64,000 bases of DNA, taken from contig CAWCDW010000003.1 in assembly GCA_963794475.1 (NCBI GenBank), positions 434,001 through 498,000 on the forward strand. The letters run 5' to 3'. The notes under the pieces were generated by a model. The model had not been told where the DNA came from and did no database searches. It was given only the letters and a program-made list of their open reading frames with translations. This stretch comes from GAS188 sp963794475. Lineage in GTDB: Bacteria; Pseudomonadota; Alphaproteobacteria; Rhizobiales; Beijerinckiaceae. Of the stretch, positions 17,940 through 29,372 are shown piece after piece (position 1 is the first letter of the stretch; each line of letters opens with the position of its first letter). Position numbers and translations under genes: made by a program.

Positions 17940-18896
17940 ATGAGCGAGATCACGGTCGAGCTGCCGAAACCCGAGACGACATCGCGCTCCCTCTTCGGGC
18001 GCCTCAAGGAGAGCGACCTCCTCGCGAGCTTCCTTTCGTCGAAGGTCACGGTGGTCGCGGGCGCGCTGACGCTGATTTTCTTCCTTGCCGCGATCCTCGC
18101 GCCCCTGATCGCCCCGACGAACCCGTTCGATCCGGCGAGCAATTTCCTCATCGATTCGCTCATCCCCCCGCGCTTCGTGACCGGAGGCGACGCCCGCTTC
18201 CTTCTCGGCACCGACGACCAGGGCCGCGATCTATGGTCGGCAATTCTCTACGGCTTGCGCGTCTCGCTGCTCATCGGCCTCTTCGGCGTCCTGCTCGGCG
18301 GCGCGATCGGCATCACCTTGGGTCTCATCGCGGGTTATGCGGGAGGGCGGATCGATTCGATCATTATGCGCATCGCGGATGTGCAGCTCACCTTTCCGGC
18401 GATCCTCATCGCGCTCCTCGTCGACGGCGTCGTGCAGGCGCTGCTCAAAGGACAAAACCGCGACGAGAGCGCTTTCGGCATTCTGGTGGTCTCGATCGGC
18501 CTTTCCTTCTGGGTGCAATACGCGCGCACCGTGCGCGGCTCGACGCTGGTCGAGAAGAACCGCGACTATGTGGCGGCGGCGCGCCTCATCGGGTTGTCGC
18601 CGGCGCGCATCCTCGCGCGCCACATCCTGCCCAACGTCATGGGGCCGGTGCTCGTCATCGCGACCATCAACCTCGCGCTCGCCATCATCACCGAGGCGAC
18701 GCTCTCCTTCCTCGGCGTCGGCCTGCCGCCGACGCAGCCGTCGCTTGGGACCTTGATCCGCATCGGCCAGAACTTCCTGTTCTCGGGCGAATGGTGGATC
18801 GTGACCTTCCCGAGCATCACGCTCGCGACGCTCGTGCTCGCCGTCAACCTGCTCGGCGATTGGTTGCGGGACGCGCTGAACCCGAGGCTGAAATGA
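17940..18896 (+). CDS. Peptide-type ABC transporter permease (DppC-like)
   Basis: 318 residues. A cytoplasmic N-terminal segment of about 45 residues is followed by a membrane segment and the OppC N-terminal motif (LAPLIAPTNPFDP, then LLGTDDQGRDLWS). Five more membrane segments follow, with the EAA loop DYVAAARLIGLSPARILARH. Partner of the preceding permease. Its stop overlaps the ATG of the next ATPase gene as ATGA, so translation is coupled. Confidence 0.93.
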   Translation: MSEITVELPKPETTSRSLFGRLKESDLLASFLSSKVTVVAGALTLIFFLAAILAPLIAPTNPFDPASNFLIDSLIPPRFVTGGDARFLLGTDDQGRDLWSAILYGLRVSLLIGLFGVLLGGAIGITLGLIAGYAGGRIDSIIMRIADVQLTFPAILIALLVDGVVQALLKGQNRDESAFGILVVSIGLSFWVQYARTVRGSTLVEKNRDYVAAARLIGLSPARILARHILPNVMGPVLVIATINLALAIITEATLSFLGVGLPPTQPSLGTLIRIGQNFLFSGEWWIVTFPSITLATLVLAVNLLGDWLRDALNPRLK

Positions 18897-19890
18897 CGGC
18901 CCCGCTTCTCTCGGTCAAGGATCTGCGCGTCGAGTTCGCCACCCGGCGCGGACCGCTCACCGCGCTCGACGGCATCTCCTTCGATCTCGCGCCCGGCGAA
19001 ATCCTCGGCGTCGTCGGCGAATCGGGCGCCGGCAAATCGCTCACCGGCCTTGCCATCATCGGCCTCCTCGATCCGCCCGGCCGAATCGCCGACGGCGAGA
19101 TCCGGCTCAACGGCGAGCGCATCGATAATCTGCCGCCCGAGGCCATGCGCAAAATCCGCGGACGGCGCATCGGCATGATCTTTCAGGATCCGCTGACAAG
19201 CCTCAATCCGCTCTTGCGCATCGGCGATCAGCTCGTCGAAACCATCCTCACCCACACCTCGCTCACCCCGAGGCAGGCGCGGGACCGGGCGGTCGCCTTG
19301 CTCACCGAGGTCGGCATCCCGGCGCCCGAAAAACGCATCGACGGCTATCCGCACGAATTCTCCGGCGGCATGCGCCAGCGCGTCGTGATCGCGCTCGCGC
19401 TCTGCGCCGAGCCAGCCCTCGTCATCGCCGACGAGCCGACGACTGCGCTCGATGTCTCGGTGCAGGCTCAGATCATCGCGGTGCTGAAGCGCCTGGCGCG
19501 CGAGCATGACACGGCCGTGATCCTCATCACCCACGACATGGGCGTGATCGCCGAGACGGCGGACCGCGTGGCCGTGATGTACGCCGGGCGCATCGCCGAG
19601 GTCGGGCGCGTCGGTGAGGTCGTGCGCGATCCGCTGCACCCTTACGCCAAGGGCTTGATGGCCGCGATTCCCACGCTCGAAGGGCGGGCCTCGCGCCTTG
19701 CCCAGATTCCGGGCACCATGCCGCGCCTTTCCGCCATTCCGAAGGGCTGCGCCTTCAACCCGCGCTGCCCCAATGTCTTCGATCGTTGCCGCATCGAGCG
19801 GCCGCCTCCCTTGGCGGTCGGCGCAAGGCGTGCGGCGTGCTGGCTCTATGATCGCGGCGAGGTGCCGTCTCCCCTCAAGGAGGCCGTGTC

Positions 19891-19894
<4 letters not shown>
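18893..19894 (+). CDS. Peptide-type ABC transporter ATPase (DppD-like)
   Basis: 333 residues. Walker A GESGAGKS (near 40), signature SGGMRQR, Walker B LVIADEPTTALDVS and the C-terminal oligopeptide-ABC extension with Cys-rich GCAFNPRCPNVFDRC. In DppD/OppD proteins this extension can hold an iron-sulfur cluster. It energises import together with the following ATPase. The start overlaps the permease stop (ATGA) and the stop overlaps the next GTG start. Confidence 0.95.
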
Positions 19895-20988
<1,094 letters not shown>

Positions 20989-21000
<12 letters not shown>

Positions 21001-22212
21001 TGCTCGAAGCTCCAGCTCTGGGTCGAGCGTGAAGAGATGCTGAGCCCGCCCAACGCCGCGCAGCGCGTATCGTCCGACCGAGACGAGATCGTGCCGCTCC
21101 TCGATGGCGTCGGCGAAGGCCGAGGAGACGAGCAAGGGCTGATCGACGGACCGGCAAAGCGAGAGAATGCGGCTTGCCTCGTTCACGGCGGGCCCGACGA
21201 CCGTGAAATCGAGCCTCTCCTTGCTCCCGATGTTGCCGAAAAACACCTCGCCGAAGTGCAAGCCGAGATAGACGGATGTGGTGGGCAATTCCTCTGCGGA
21301 GCGCCGCCGGTTGAGCGCCGCGACACCGTCTCGCGCGCGGCTCGCGGCCGCAAGCGCGGCGCGGCAGGCGACCTTGCGATCCGCGCCGGTGAAGATGGCG
21401 AGCGTGCCGTCGCCGATAAGCTTCAGCACGTCGCCGCCCTCCTCATGGATCGCCGAGATCACCGCATCGGCATAATCATTGAGGAAGGGGATGATCTGGC
21501 CGGGCGCGGCGATGTCGGAGATGCGCGTGTAGTCATGCAGATCGCTGAACCAGAGCGCCGCCTCGATGCGATCGGCGACGCCGCGCTCGATGCTTCCGGT
21601 GATCACCCTTTGGCCTGCGTCACGCCCGAGATAGGTTTCGACGAGCGTGCGCGCGATGCGCGCGAGCGAGGTCGATTTCACCGCGAGAGCGAGCACGGGC
21701 ACGAGCCGCTCGAGCTCCGCGATGTCCTGGTCCTCGTAGCCGCCCTCGCGATCCGTCGACCATGACGAATAGACGCAGTCCATCTCGCCGATGACGCTCT
21801 TCGCCGCGAAGCGGCAAATCATCGCGACGAACTCGCTCATGCCAGCTTCCCTGAGCTCGGTGTAGATCGCATGTCCCTGCGTCGGCGCCTCGAGCACCTT
21901 CTGACGCAAAAGCGAGCCGCCCGTCTCGATCAAGCGGTAGAAGGGGCTTCGTCGCCAGTTGGCGAGCTGATCGGCGTCTCTCATGCGCGGATAGTCGACC
22001 GGAGGGCGCGCGCCTTCACCGCTGCGCCAGTGGAACAAGCGCCCTTCATAGGTCGGATGCAACGTGTCGACGAAGAGAGAGGAACGCGCGATCGGCACGC
22101 CGGCCGCGCGCAACCGCTCGCAAAAGCCGGCGAGCATGGCTTTTTCCGAGATGCCGGCGAGCCCCGATTCGGCGATCCAGGAAGCGATATTCGCGAATTC
22201 CGCGTCGTTCAT
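20989..22212 (-). CDS. Class III adenylate/guanylate cyclase
   Basis: 407 residues. The N-terminal half (about 1-190) is a sensor-like region without membrane segments, of the type found in many rhizobial cyclases. The C-terminal catalytic domain shows WFSDLHDYTRISD (first metal aspartate), LKLIGDGTLAIF (second aspartate) and GLHFGEVFFGNIGSKERLDF, then VVGPAVNEASRI. It makes cAMP (or cGMP) in the cytoplasm; the signal is unknown. The open frame extends upstream, but the ATG at 22212 has a GAGAGGG ribosome binding site and gives the typical family N-terminus. Divergent from the Pls-like synthetase. Confidence 0.9.
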
Positions 22213-22572
22213 CGGGATGCGGCCCTCTCTTTTCGGGTATCCGAGGCGGCGGCAAGCTTCGCCATCCAGGGCTCGCCATCCAAGGCTCGGCGGCGAAGCA
22301 CCTGTAACATCGGTTATAATACTTGCGGGGGACGATTTCAGGGGCTCACGTTCATGGGAGGTTAATCGTTGCCCCCGCAAGGAAGAGCCTGCTGGGCGAT
22401 GGGCGGCCGCTGAGCAACGCGAACGGCTCGGCCGACCACCGAACGCGCCGTTCCCGCTCTCACGACCAGCATCGGAGCGCGTGCCGCGCGGGAGCTCAAG
22501 CGCCGTGCGGAAGCGGATTGCGAAAGAAGGGGCAGGCGCGAGGGCAAAGGCGCCGAGCCTGAAGGGGCGACG
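22213..22572. promoter_or_regulatory. Divergent intergenic region between cyclase and Pls-like gene
   Basis: 360 bases with no convincing gene. Short reading frames on both strands have no recognisable protein pattern. An AT-richer patch around 22305-22330 (GGTTATAATACTTG) is a reasonable place for a promoter. TATAAT at 22314 is a perfect -10-like word, but a matching -35 was not identified with certainty. Confidence 0.35.
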
Positions 22573-25500
22573 ATGAACGCGATGGATCGGCGCATCCTTG
22601 CCGAAGATGCCGTGCTCGCCGAGCCGCGACCGACCGTGCTGCGCGGAGCGCAGCGCCCGGATCTCCTTCGCGACGAGGTCTTGCCCGAGATTTTCACCGC
22701 TTCGGCAGTGGCTCATGCCGAGAAGCCGGCCTTCATCGGGCCTTGCGGCACCTTCACCTATGCCGAGGTCGAGGCCCGCGCGCGGGCCATCGGCGCGGCG
22801 CTCGCGGCCCGCGGCATCGGCGCCGGGGATGTCGTGGGCCTATGGATGGCGCGCGGCCCCGAGCTTCTGATCGCCCAGATCGGCATCGCGATGAGCGGCG
22901 CCGCATGGCTGCCCTTCGATGCGGAGGCGCCGATCGAGCGCATCGGCGAGTGCCTCGCCGATTGCGGCGCCAAGGCGCTTCTGACCGGCGCCCCTCTCGC
23001 GGAACGGGCGAAGGCCGCGGGCGCGGCCGTCCTTGTCGATGCGGCGCTCATCGAGGAGAAGGCTCAAGCGCTTCCGAAAGGCCGGCCCGCCGGACTTACG
23101 CCGCACCATCCCGCCTACGTGATCTACACCTCGGGCTCGACCGGCAAGCCGAAGGGGATCATCATCACGCAAGGCAACATTTGCCATTTCCTGCGCGCGG
23201 CCAATGAGGTCTACGGCATCCGCGCCGAAGACGTGGTGTTCCAGGGCGCCTCGCTCGCCTTCGACCTCTCGATGGAGGAGATCTGGATCCCTTATCTCGT
23301 CGGGGCGACCTTGTTCGTCGCCGACGCGAGGCTCATCGGGGAAAGCGACAAGCTCGCCGATGTGCTCGAGGAGAACGCGATCACGGTCATCGACACCGTG
23401 CCGACCTTGCTCGCCATGATTGGCAAGGACGTGCCGAGCTTGCGCCTCGTCCTTCTCGGTGGAGAAGCCTTGCCCGCCGCGCTCGCGGCGCGCTGGGCAA
23501 AGCCGCATCGGCGCCTGTTCAACACTTACGGGCCGACCGAGGCCACCGTGGTCGCGACCGTCGACGAGGTCAGGCCCGGCGAGCCGGTCACCATCGGGCA
23601 GCCCATCCCGAATTATTCCTGCTGGATCGTCGCGCCCGGATCTTTCGCCAGTCGCGCCGGGCAGCGAGGGCGAGCTCTTGATCGGCGGCCCCGGCATCGC
23701 GCGCGGTTATCTGCAGCGCCCGGAGCTTACCGGCGCAGAAATTCATCGCAAACCCTTTTCCTTCGGACGGCTCCGATCCGATCCTCTACCGCTCCGGGGA
23801 CGCGGTGAGCCTCGATGCGCAGGGCCGCATCCTGTTTCACGGCCGCATCGACGACCAGGTGAAGATCAGGGGCTTTCGCGTCGAGCTCGGCGAGATCGAA
23901 ACCCGGCTCGCCGAGGAGCACGGCGTCGCTCAGGCCGCCGTGGTGCTTCGCCAGGATGCCGGCCTGGAGAAGCTCGTGGCCTTTCTCGTGGCGCGCGTGG
24001 GCGCCAGCCCCGACGCCAAGGCTTTGCGCGCTTCGCTGGCGCGGCAATTGCCGGCCTATATGGTCCCCACGCGCTTTGAGCTCGTCGCCGCGTTGCCGCG
24101 CCTTGCCTCCGGCAAGATCGATCGCGGGGCGCTCAAGAAGCTCGAGCTTGCGCCGCAAGCGGCAAGCGGCGAGCAGGACGCCCCGCGCAGCTCGACCGAG
24201 GAGGCCTTGCTCGACGCAGCGCGGCGGGCCTTCGGCACCGATGTCGTGCCGCTCGAGGCCGATTTCTTCGCCGAGCTCGGCGGTCACTCGCTGATCGCGG
24301 CGCGTTTCGTCTCCTTCGTGCGCGAGACGCCGGCGCTCGCCACGATCCGCCTCCAGGACGTCTACGAGGCCCGCAATCTGCGCGCGCTCGCCGCACGGCT
24401 CGAGGCACGGCGCGCGCCGGAGACCGAGCCGCTCGACCTCTCCTTCGCGCCGCCGCCCTTGCTGCGCCGCTTCCTTTGCGGCCTTGCGCAAGCGGCGGTG
24501 ATGCCGTTCTTTCTTGGCCTCGTCACCGCCCAATGGCTCGGCGTTTACATCGCCTACATCTTGCTCTCGCCGGAAAACGGCGGCTTTCTCGAGGATCTCG
24601 CGACCGTTGTCACGGTCTATGTTGCGATCAATGTCGGCACTTTCTTCTTAGGCATCGCGGGCAAATGGCTCGTGCTCGGCCGCGCCAAGCCGGGCCGATA
24701 TCCGCTATGGGGCTTCTACTACTTCCGCTATTGGCTCGCATCGCAGTTCGGGCGCTTGACGCCGGGTGCCCTCCTGCAGGGCTCGCCGGTGATGAATTTC
24801 TACCTGCGCATGATGGGCGCGAAGGTGGGCGAGGGCTCTTATATCGCCGAGGCCACGTGCGGCGCGCCCGATCTCCTGACGATCGGACCTCGCGCCTCGA
24901 TCGGCCGCGTCACCATCGCCAACGCGACTGTCGTCGGCAACGAGTTCATCCTCGGCCGCGTCGAGATCGGCGAGGACGCCTATATCGGCTCCTCCACGGT
25001 CATCGGCCATGACGTCGTCATCGAGGACGGGGCCGAGCTCGCCGATCTCACTTCGGTCGCGCCCGGCCGCCACATCGGCAAGGGCGAGAAATGGGACGGC
25101 TCTCCAGGCCGCAAGATCGGCATGGTCGATGCGGCCTCGCTGCCGCCCCATGCCGAGGCCACGCGCGGACGGCGCGCGCTGACCGCCGCCTTCCCCGTGC
25201 TCATGCTTCTCGCCATCCCGCCGCTTGGCCTCATGCCCGTGCTGCCGGCCTTCTATTTCTTCGATCAGCTTGCCGATTTCGTCGGCTCCTTCTCCTCGAT
25301 CAACTACCTCTACCTCACCCCGATCGTGGCTTGGCCGACCGCGATGGTCCTGATCGCCGTCACGGTGCTCCTGATCGCCGCGATCCGCTGGATCGTTTTG
25401 CCGAGGGTAAGGCCCGGCGTCCATTCGATCCATTCCGCCTTCTACTGGCGCATGTGGCTCGTAGGCCTGTGCACGGCCGTGACGCTCGGCACGCTGAACT

Positions 25501-26582
25501 CGCTTTATGCCACCTTCTACATGCGCTGGTGGTACCGGCTCATGGGCGCCAAGATCGGGCGCGGCGCGGAAATCTCGACGAGCCTCGGAGGCCGCTACGA
25601 CCTCGTCGAGATCGGCGAGAATTGCTTCATCGCCGATGAGGTGGTTCTGGGCGAGGAGGATGTGCGCCGCGGTTACATGACGCTCGCGCCCGTGAAGATC
25701 GCGGCGCGCAGCTTCGTCGGCAATTCGGCCGTCGTCGCGCCGGGGACCGAAATCGCGCAAGGCGCGCTCATCGGGGTGAAGTCGAAGCCTCCGGGCAAGA
25801 CCGTCGGGGAAGGCGAGATCTGGTTCGGTTCCCCGCCGTTCAAATTTCCGGTGCGGCAGACCTTCGATATCGGCGCGAACTGGACCTTCGAGCCCTCCTT
25901 CGCGCGCAAGCTCGGGCGCGCTGTGTTCGAGGCCTTTTGCGTCTCCTTGCCGACCGCGCTCTACATCACCTTCGGCGTGTTCGCCGCCGAGTATCTCGCG
26001 CCCGCCGTGCTCGACGCGGATTTCGACGTGCTGATCCCGCAATTCCTCGCGGCAGGCGTGCTCATCTCGGTCATGATGATGCTCGTGGTCTGCGCGCTCA
26101 AATGGCTCTTGATGGGCGTCTACAAGCCGATGATGCGGCCCATGTGGTCCTGGTTCGCGCTGCGCTCCGAGGCGATCGCGGTCGCCTACTCGACCATGGC
26201 GAGTCGCGTTCTCCTCGACCATCTGCACGGCACGCCGATGCTCGCCTGGTGCATGCGCCTCTTCGGCGCCAGGATCGGCGAAGGCACCTATTGGGCGACG
26301 ACCGACATCACCGAGTTCGACTGCATCGACGTCGGCGATTTTTGCGTCATTAACGAGAACTCCGCCTTGCAGACCCATCTCTACGAAGATCGGCTGATGA
26401 AGATCGGCCGCATCAAGCTCGGCAAGGGGGTGACGATCGGAGCGGGCAGCACCGTGCTTTACGACACGCGTGTCGAGGATCACGTGCGGCTTGGCCCCCT
26501 CACCGTGGTGATGAAAGGCGAAGGCATCCCGGCGAACTCCGCCTGGGGCGGCGCGCCGGCGCAACCGGCCGGGTTGCGGTAG
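22573..26582 (+). pseudogene. Pls/PosA-family non-ribosomal peptide synthetase, two one-base frameshifts
   Basis: If the frame is restored, 1335 residues. Order: adenylation domain (A3 YTSGSTGKPKG near 185, A4 AFDLSMEEIW at 229-238, A5 NTYGPTEA, A7 LYRSGDAV, A8 HGRIDDQVKIRGFRVELGE, A10 lysine in LASGKIDRGAL), carrier domain (ELGGHSLIA with the phosphopantetheine serine), six membrane segments in three pairs, and three hexapeptide-repeat C-like domains (MRMMGAKVGEGSY, YRLMGAKIGRGAE, MRLFGARIGEGTY). There is no thioesterase. This is the architecture of poly-epsilon-lysine synthetase. Breaks lie at about 23641-23649 (CCC run) and about 23732 (GG); between them the protein continues in a third frame. 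ATG 22573 has an AAGGGG ribosome binding site. The product is unknown; an isopeptide-linked amino acid oligomer is inferred. Confidence 0.85.
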
Positions 26583-26745
26583 ACGCGCGCGTTATGCGCC
26601 CCCTTCGCCCGCACTCTTCGCGGGAGCAAATGCTCGAACGAAGTGAGGGCGGATGAAGGGTGATTCCCTGGACGAGCTTGGCGTCCGCGTTTAAAGATCA
26701 ACCTTAGGAAAAGGCCCTCATCCGACCATCGCTTCGCGACGGTCA

Positions 26746-26807
26746 CCTTCTCCCGCGAGCGGGAGAAGATGTTGGCTAACGATCGTTGGAGCGCACTTCC
26801 TTCTCCC
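26746..26807 (+). repeat. Interspersed palindromic repeat, copy 1
   Basis: About 60 bases: a hairpin CTTCTCCCGC-GA-GCGGGAGAAG, a conserved core TGGCTAACGATC and a trailing TTCTCCC. The same arrangement is found in reverse orientation at 36971-37028. It lies in the 257-base gap after the Pls-like gene, where no coding sequence is seen. Family unknown; it behaves like a REP or MITE-type element. Confidence 0.6.
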
Positions 26808-26839
26808 AACACGGGCTTGGGAAGGAGGTCGCATTTGGC

Positions 26840-28186
26840 CTACCCGTCCCTCGCAAGAACACGATCGACCATCTCACCGCAGAGGCCGAGATAATTCGAA
26901 GGCTCGAGGAGCTTCGCCAACGCCGCGCGGTCGAGATGCGGGGCGATCTCCCGATTTTCGGCAAGGAGGTCGAGGAAAGGCCGCCCGCTCGCGATGACCT
27001 CGCGGCACACGTCGTAGACGACATCATGCGCGCGCTGCCGGCCGAGGCTCAGGCCGAGTCCCATCATCACGGCTTCCGACATAATGAGCCCGCCGGTGGC
27101 GTCGAGGTTCTGGCGCATCCGCTTCTCGTCGATGACGAGGCCGCCGAGGAGGAAGCGGGCCTGCGCCAAGGCGCCGGCCGAAAGGCAGAAGATCTCCGGC
27201 AGCGCGATCCACTCGATCTCCCACGGCCCCGTCGAACGTTCGTGATCCTCCACCATGGCGTCGAGCAGGGCGGCCGTATGCTGGCGCACCATCGAGACGC
27301 AGGCATGGATATAGGCGCACGAGATCGGGTTGCGCTTTTGCGGCATGGTGCTCGACGAGCCGCGCCCTTCGGCGAAGGGCTCATAAGCCTCCGCGACCTC
27401 CGTCTGCATCATCAGCTTGATGTCGGTCGCGATCTTGCCGAGCGTGCCGGTGACAAGGCCGAGGAAGCAGCCGACCTCGGCGATGGTGTCGCGCATGGTG
27501 TGCCAGGCGATCGCCGGCTGGCCGAGGCCGAGCTCCGCCATGAGCGCCGCCTGCACCTCGAGCCCCTCGCGGCCAAGCGATGACAGATTGCCGGCGGCGC
27601 CCCCGAACTCGCCGACGAGCACGCGCGGGCGAAGCTCCTTCAGGCGTTCAAGATGGCGTTGCACGCCGGAAAGCAGCACGGCGGCCTTGTAGCCGAAGGT
27701 GATCGGCACGGCGTGCTGGAGGTTGCTGCGCGCCACCATGGGCGTGTCGCGATGGCGGCGCGCGAGATCGGCAAGCGAGCCGGCAATCGCCACGAGATCC
27801 TGCTCGACGAGCGCGAGCGCGGCGCGGATCTGCATCACGGTCGCGGTATCGGTGATGTCCTGTGTCGTCGCGCCCCAATGGCACCATTCGCCGAGCCCGT
27901 CTCGCGACGCCGCGACGAGCTGCTGCACGACCCCGAGGACCGGATAGCCGATGCGCTCGGTCTGCGCCTTCAGCTTGGCCATGTCGATCGCCTCGAGGCG
28001 GCAATGGCGGCGGATCTCGTCGGCCGCCTCCTGCGGAATGATGCCGAGGCGCGCCTGCACGAGCGCCAGCGCGGCTTCGATGTCGAGGTAGATCTGCACC
28101 CGGCTTTCATCCGAGAAAACGGCACGCATTTTCGCCGTGCTGAAGATATCGCCGAAGATGCGCGAATCGATGATGGTCGCCGCCAT
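26840..28186 (-). CDS. Fumarase/aspartase-superfamily lyase (adenylosuccinate lyase / carboxymuconate cycloisomerase type)
   Basis: 448 residues. Conserved blocks of the superfamily are visible: GATTQDITDTA (near 105), ARSNLQHAVPITFG (near 160) and the signature GSSSTMPQKRNPISC (near 280) on the catalytic loop. It resembles PurB and 3-carboxy-cis,cis-muconate cycloisomerase more than argininosuccinate lyase. True purB is usually near other purine genes, and no purine gene is nearby. It is divergent from a TRAP importer across 131 bases, so it may act on the imported carboxylate. That functional link is inference. Confidence 0.85.
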   Translation of the reverse strand: MAATIIDSRIFGDIFSTAKMRAVFSDESRVQIYLDIEAALALVQARLGIIPQEAADEIRRHCRLEAIDMAKLKAQTERIGYPVLGVVQQLVAASRDGLGEWCHWGATTQDITDTATVMQIRAALALVEQDLVAIAGSLADLARRHRDTPMVARSNLQHAVPITFGYKAAVLLSGVQRHLERLKELRPRVLVGEFGGAAGNLSSLGREGLEVQAALMAELGLGQPAIAWHTMRDTIAEVGCFLGLVTGTLGKIATDIKLMMQTEVAEAYEPFAEGRGSSSTMPQKRNPISCAYIHACVSMVRQHTAALLDAMVEDHERSTGPWEIEWIALPEIFCLSAGALAQARFLLGGLVIDEKRMRQNLDATGGLIMSEAVMMGLGLSLGRQRAHDVVYDVCREVIASGRPFLDLLAENREIAPHLDRAALAKLLEPSNYLGLCGEMVDRVLARDG

Positions 28187-28317
28187 GATGTCTTTGCTTT
28201 CCTTGATCCGAGCTCCCGCGCGTTCAACTATCGTAGCCTGGACGGCTCGACGCGGCAGGTGCTATTTTCACGTCAATGATGAGGCTGAAAAGCCCGCGAA
28301 GCCGGGAGGAGATGTCG

Positions 28318-29370
28318 ATGCGAAAGACCACGGCCCCCAAGGCCTTTCTCCGCATGGCCCTCAGGGTCGCGGTCGCGAGCTTGGCGCTCGCGATGCCGGC
28401 GCTCCTCGGGCCCCAGCGGCCAAGCCTGGCGCAGCAGCCGATCATCATCAAGTTCAGCCACGTCGTTTCGCCCGACGCGCCCAAGGGGAAGGCCGCCGTC
28501 CTGTTCAAGGAGCTTGCCGAGAAATACACGAATGGGAAGGTGAAGGTCGAGGTCTATCCCAATTCCTCGCTTTACAAGGACAAGGAGGAGCTCGAAGCTC
28601 TGCAGCTTGGCTCGGTGCAGATCCTGGCGCCGTCGATCTCGAAATTCGGCCCGCTCGGCGTCAAGGAGTTCGATGTCTTCGATCTTCCCTTCCTGATGAG
28701 CGACGATGCGCGCGCCCGCCAGATGTTCGCCAGCCCCATGATGGGCGAGTTCAACAAGAAGCTCGAAGCCAAGGGGGTCAAGCCGCTCGCCTATTGGGAC
28801 AATGGCGCGCATGTCTACACGGCGAACAAGCCGCTCATCATGCCCGACGATTTCAAGGGGCTGAAGATGCGCATCCAAGGCTCGAAAGTCCTGGATGCGG
28901 CGATCCGTGAGCTCGGCGCCATTCCGCAGATCATGGCCTTCTCCGAGCTCTACCAGGCCCTGCAGACGGGCGTCGTCGATGGCGAGGACAATGTGCCTTC
29001 GAACATCTGGACGCAGCGCTTCTATGAGGTGCAGAAATATCTCACCGTCTCCTATCACGGGCGGCTCACCTACGCGCTCATCACCAACAAGAAGTTCTGG
29101 GACGGGCTGCCCGAGGACGTGCGCCAGGGGTTGGATCGAGCCGTGAAGGAATCGACCGATTTCTTCAACGAGACGGCGGCCAAGGACAATGCCGAGGCGC
29201 TCGAGAAGATCAAGGCTTCGGGCAAGGTCGAGGTGCATGTGCTCACGCCTGAGGAGCGGCAGGCCTGGATCGCCAAGCTGATGCCGGTGCACACCGAGAT
29301 GCAGAGCCGCTTCGGCAAGGATTTCATCGAACAGGTCTATAAATCGGCGGGCTTCACACCTGCGCTCTGA
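28318..29370 (+). CDS. dctP: TRAP transporter substrate-binding protein DctP
   Basis: 350 residues. A signal peptide of about 38 residues is followed by a DctP fold: IIIKFSHVVSPDAPKGKAA, LQLGSVQILAPSISKFG, GLKMRIQGSKVLDAAIRELG and the solute carboxylate-binding region VVDGEDNVPSNIW. Periplasmic; captures a carboxylate for DctQM. A GGGAGGAG sequence ends 6 bases before the ATG at 28318. Upstream in-frame ATGs are too close to or before this box and are less likely starts. First gene of a dctPQM operon. Confidence 0.94.
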   Translation: MRKTTAPKAFLRMALRVAVASLALAMPALLGPQRPSLAQQPIIIKFSHVVSPDAPKGKAAVLFKELAEKYTNGKVKVEVYPNSSLYKDKEELEALQLGSVQILAPSISKFGPLGVKEFDVFDLPFLMSDDARARQMFASPMMGEFNKKLEAKGVKPLAYWDNGAHVYTANKPLIMPDDFKGLKMRIQGSKVLDAAIRELGAIPQIMAFSELYQALQTGVVDGEDNVPSNIWTQRFYEVQKYLTVSYHGRLTYALITNKKFWDGLPEDVRQGLDRAVKESTDFFNETAAKDNAEALEKIKASGKVEVHVLTPEERQAWIAKLMPVHTEMQSRFGKDFIEQVYKSAGFTPAL

Positions 29371-29372
29371 CG

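Noticed and set aside
24705..26564. 619-residue open frame opposite the Pls-like gene
   Set aside because: His/Asp/Arg-rich shadow typical of high-GC antisense; the plus strand has clear domains.
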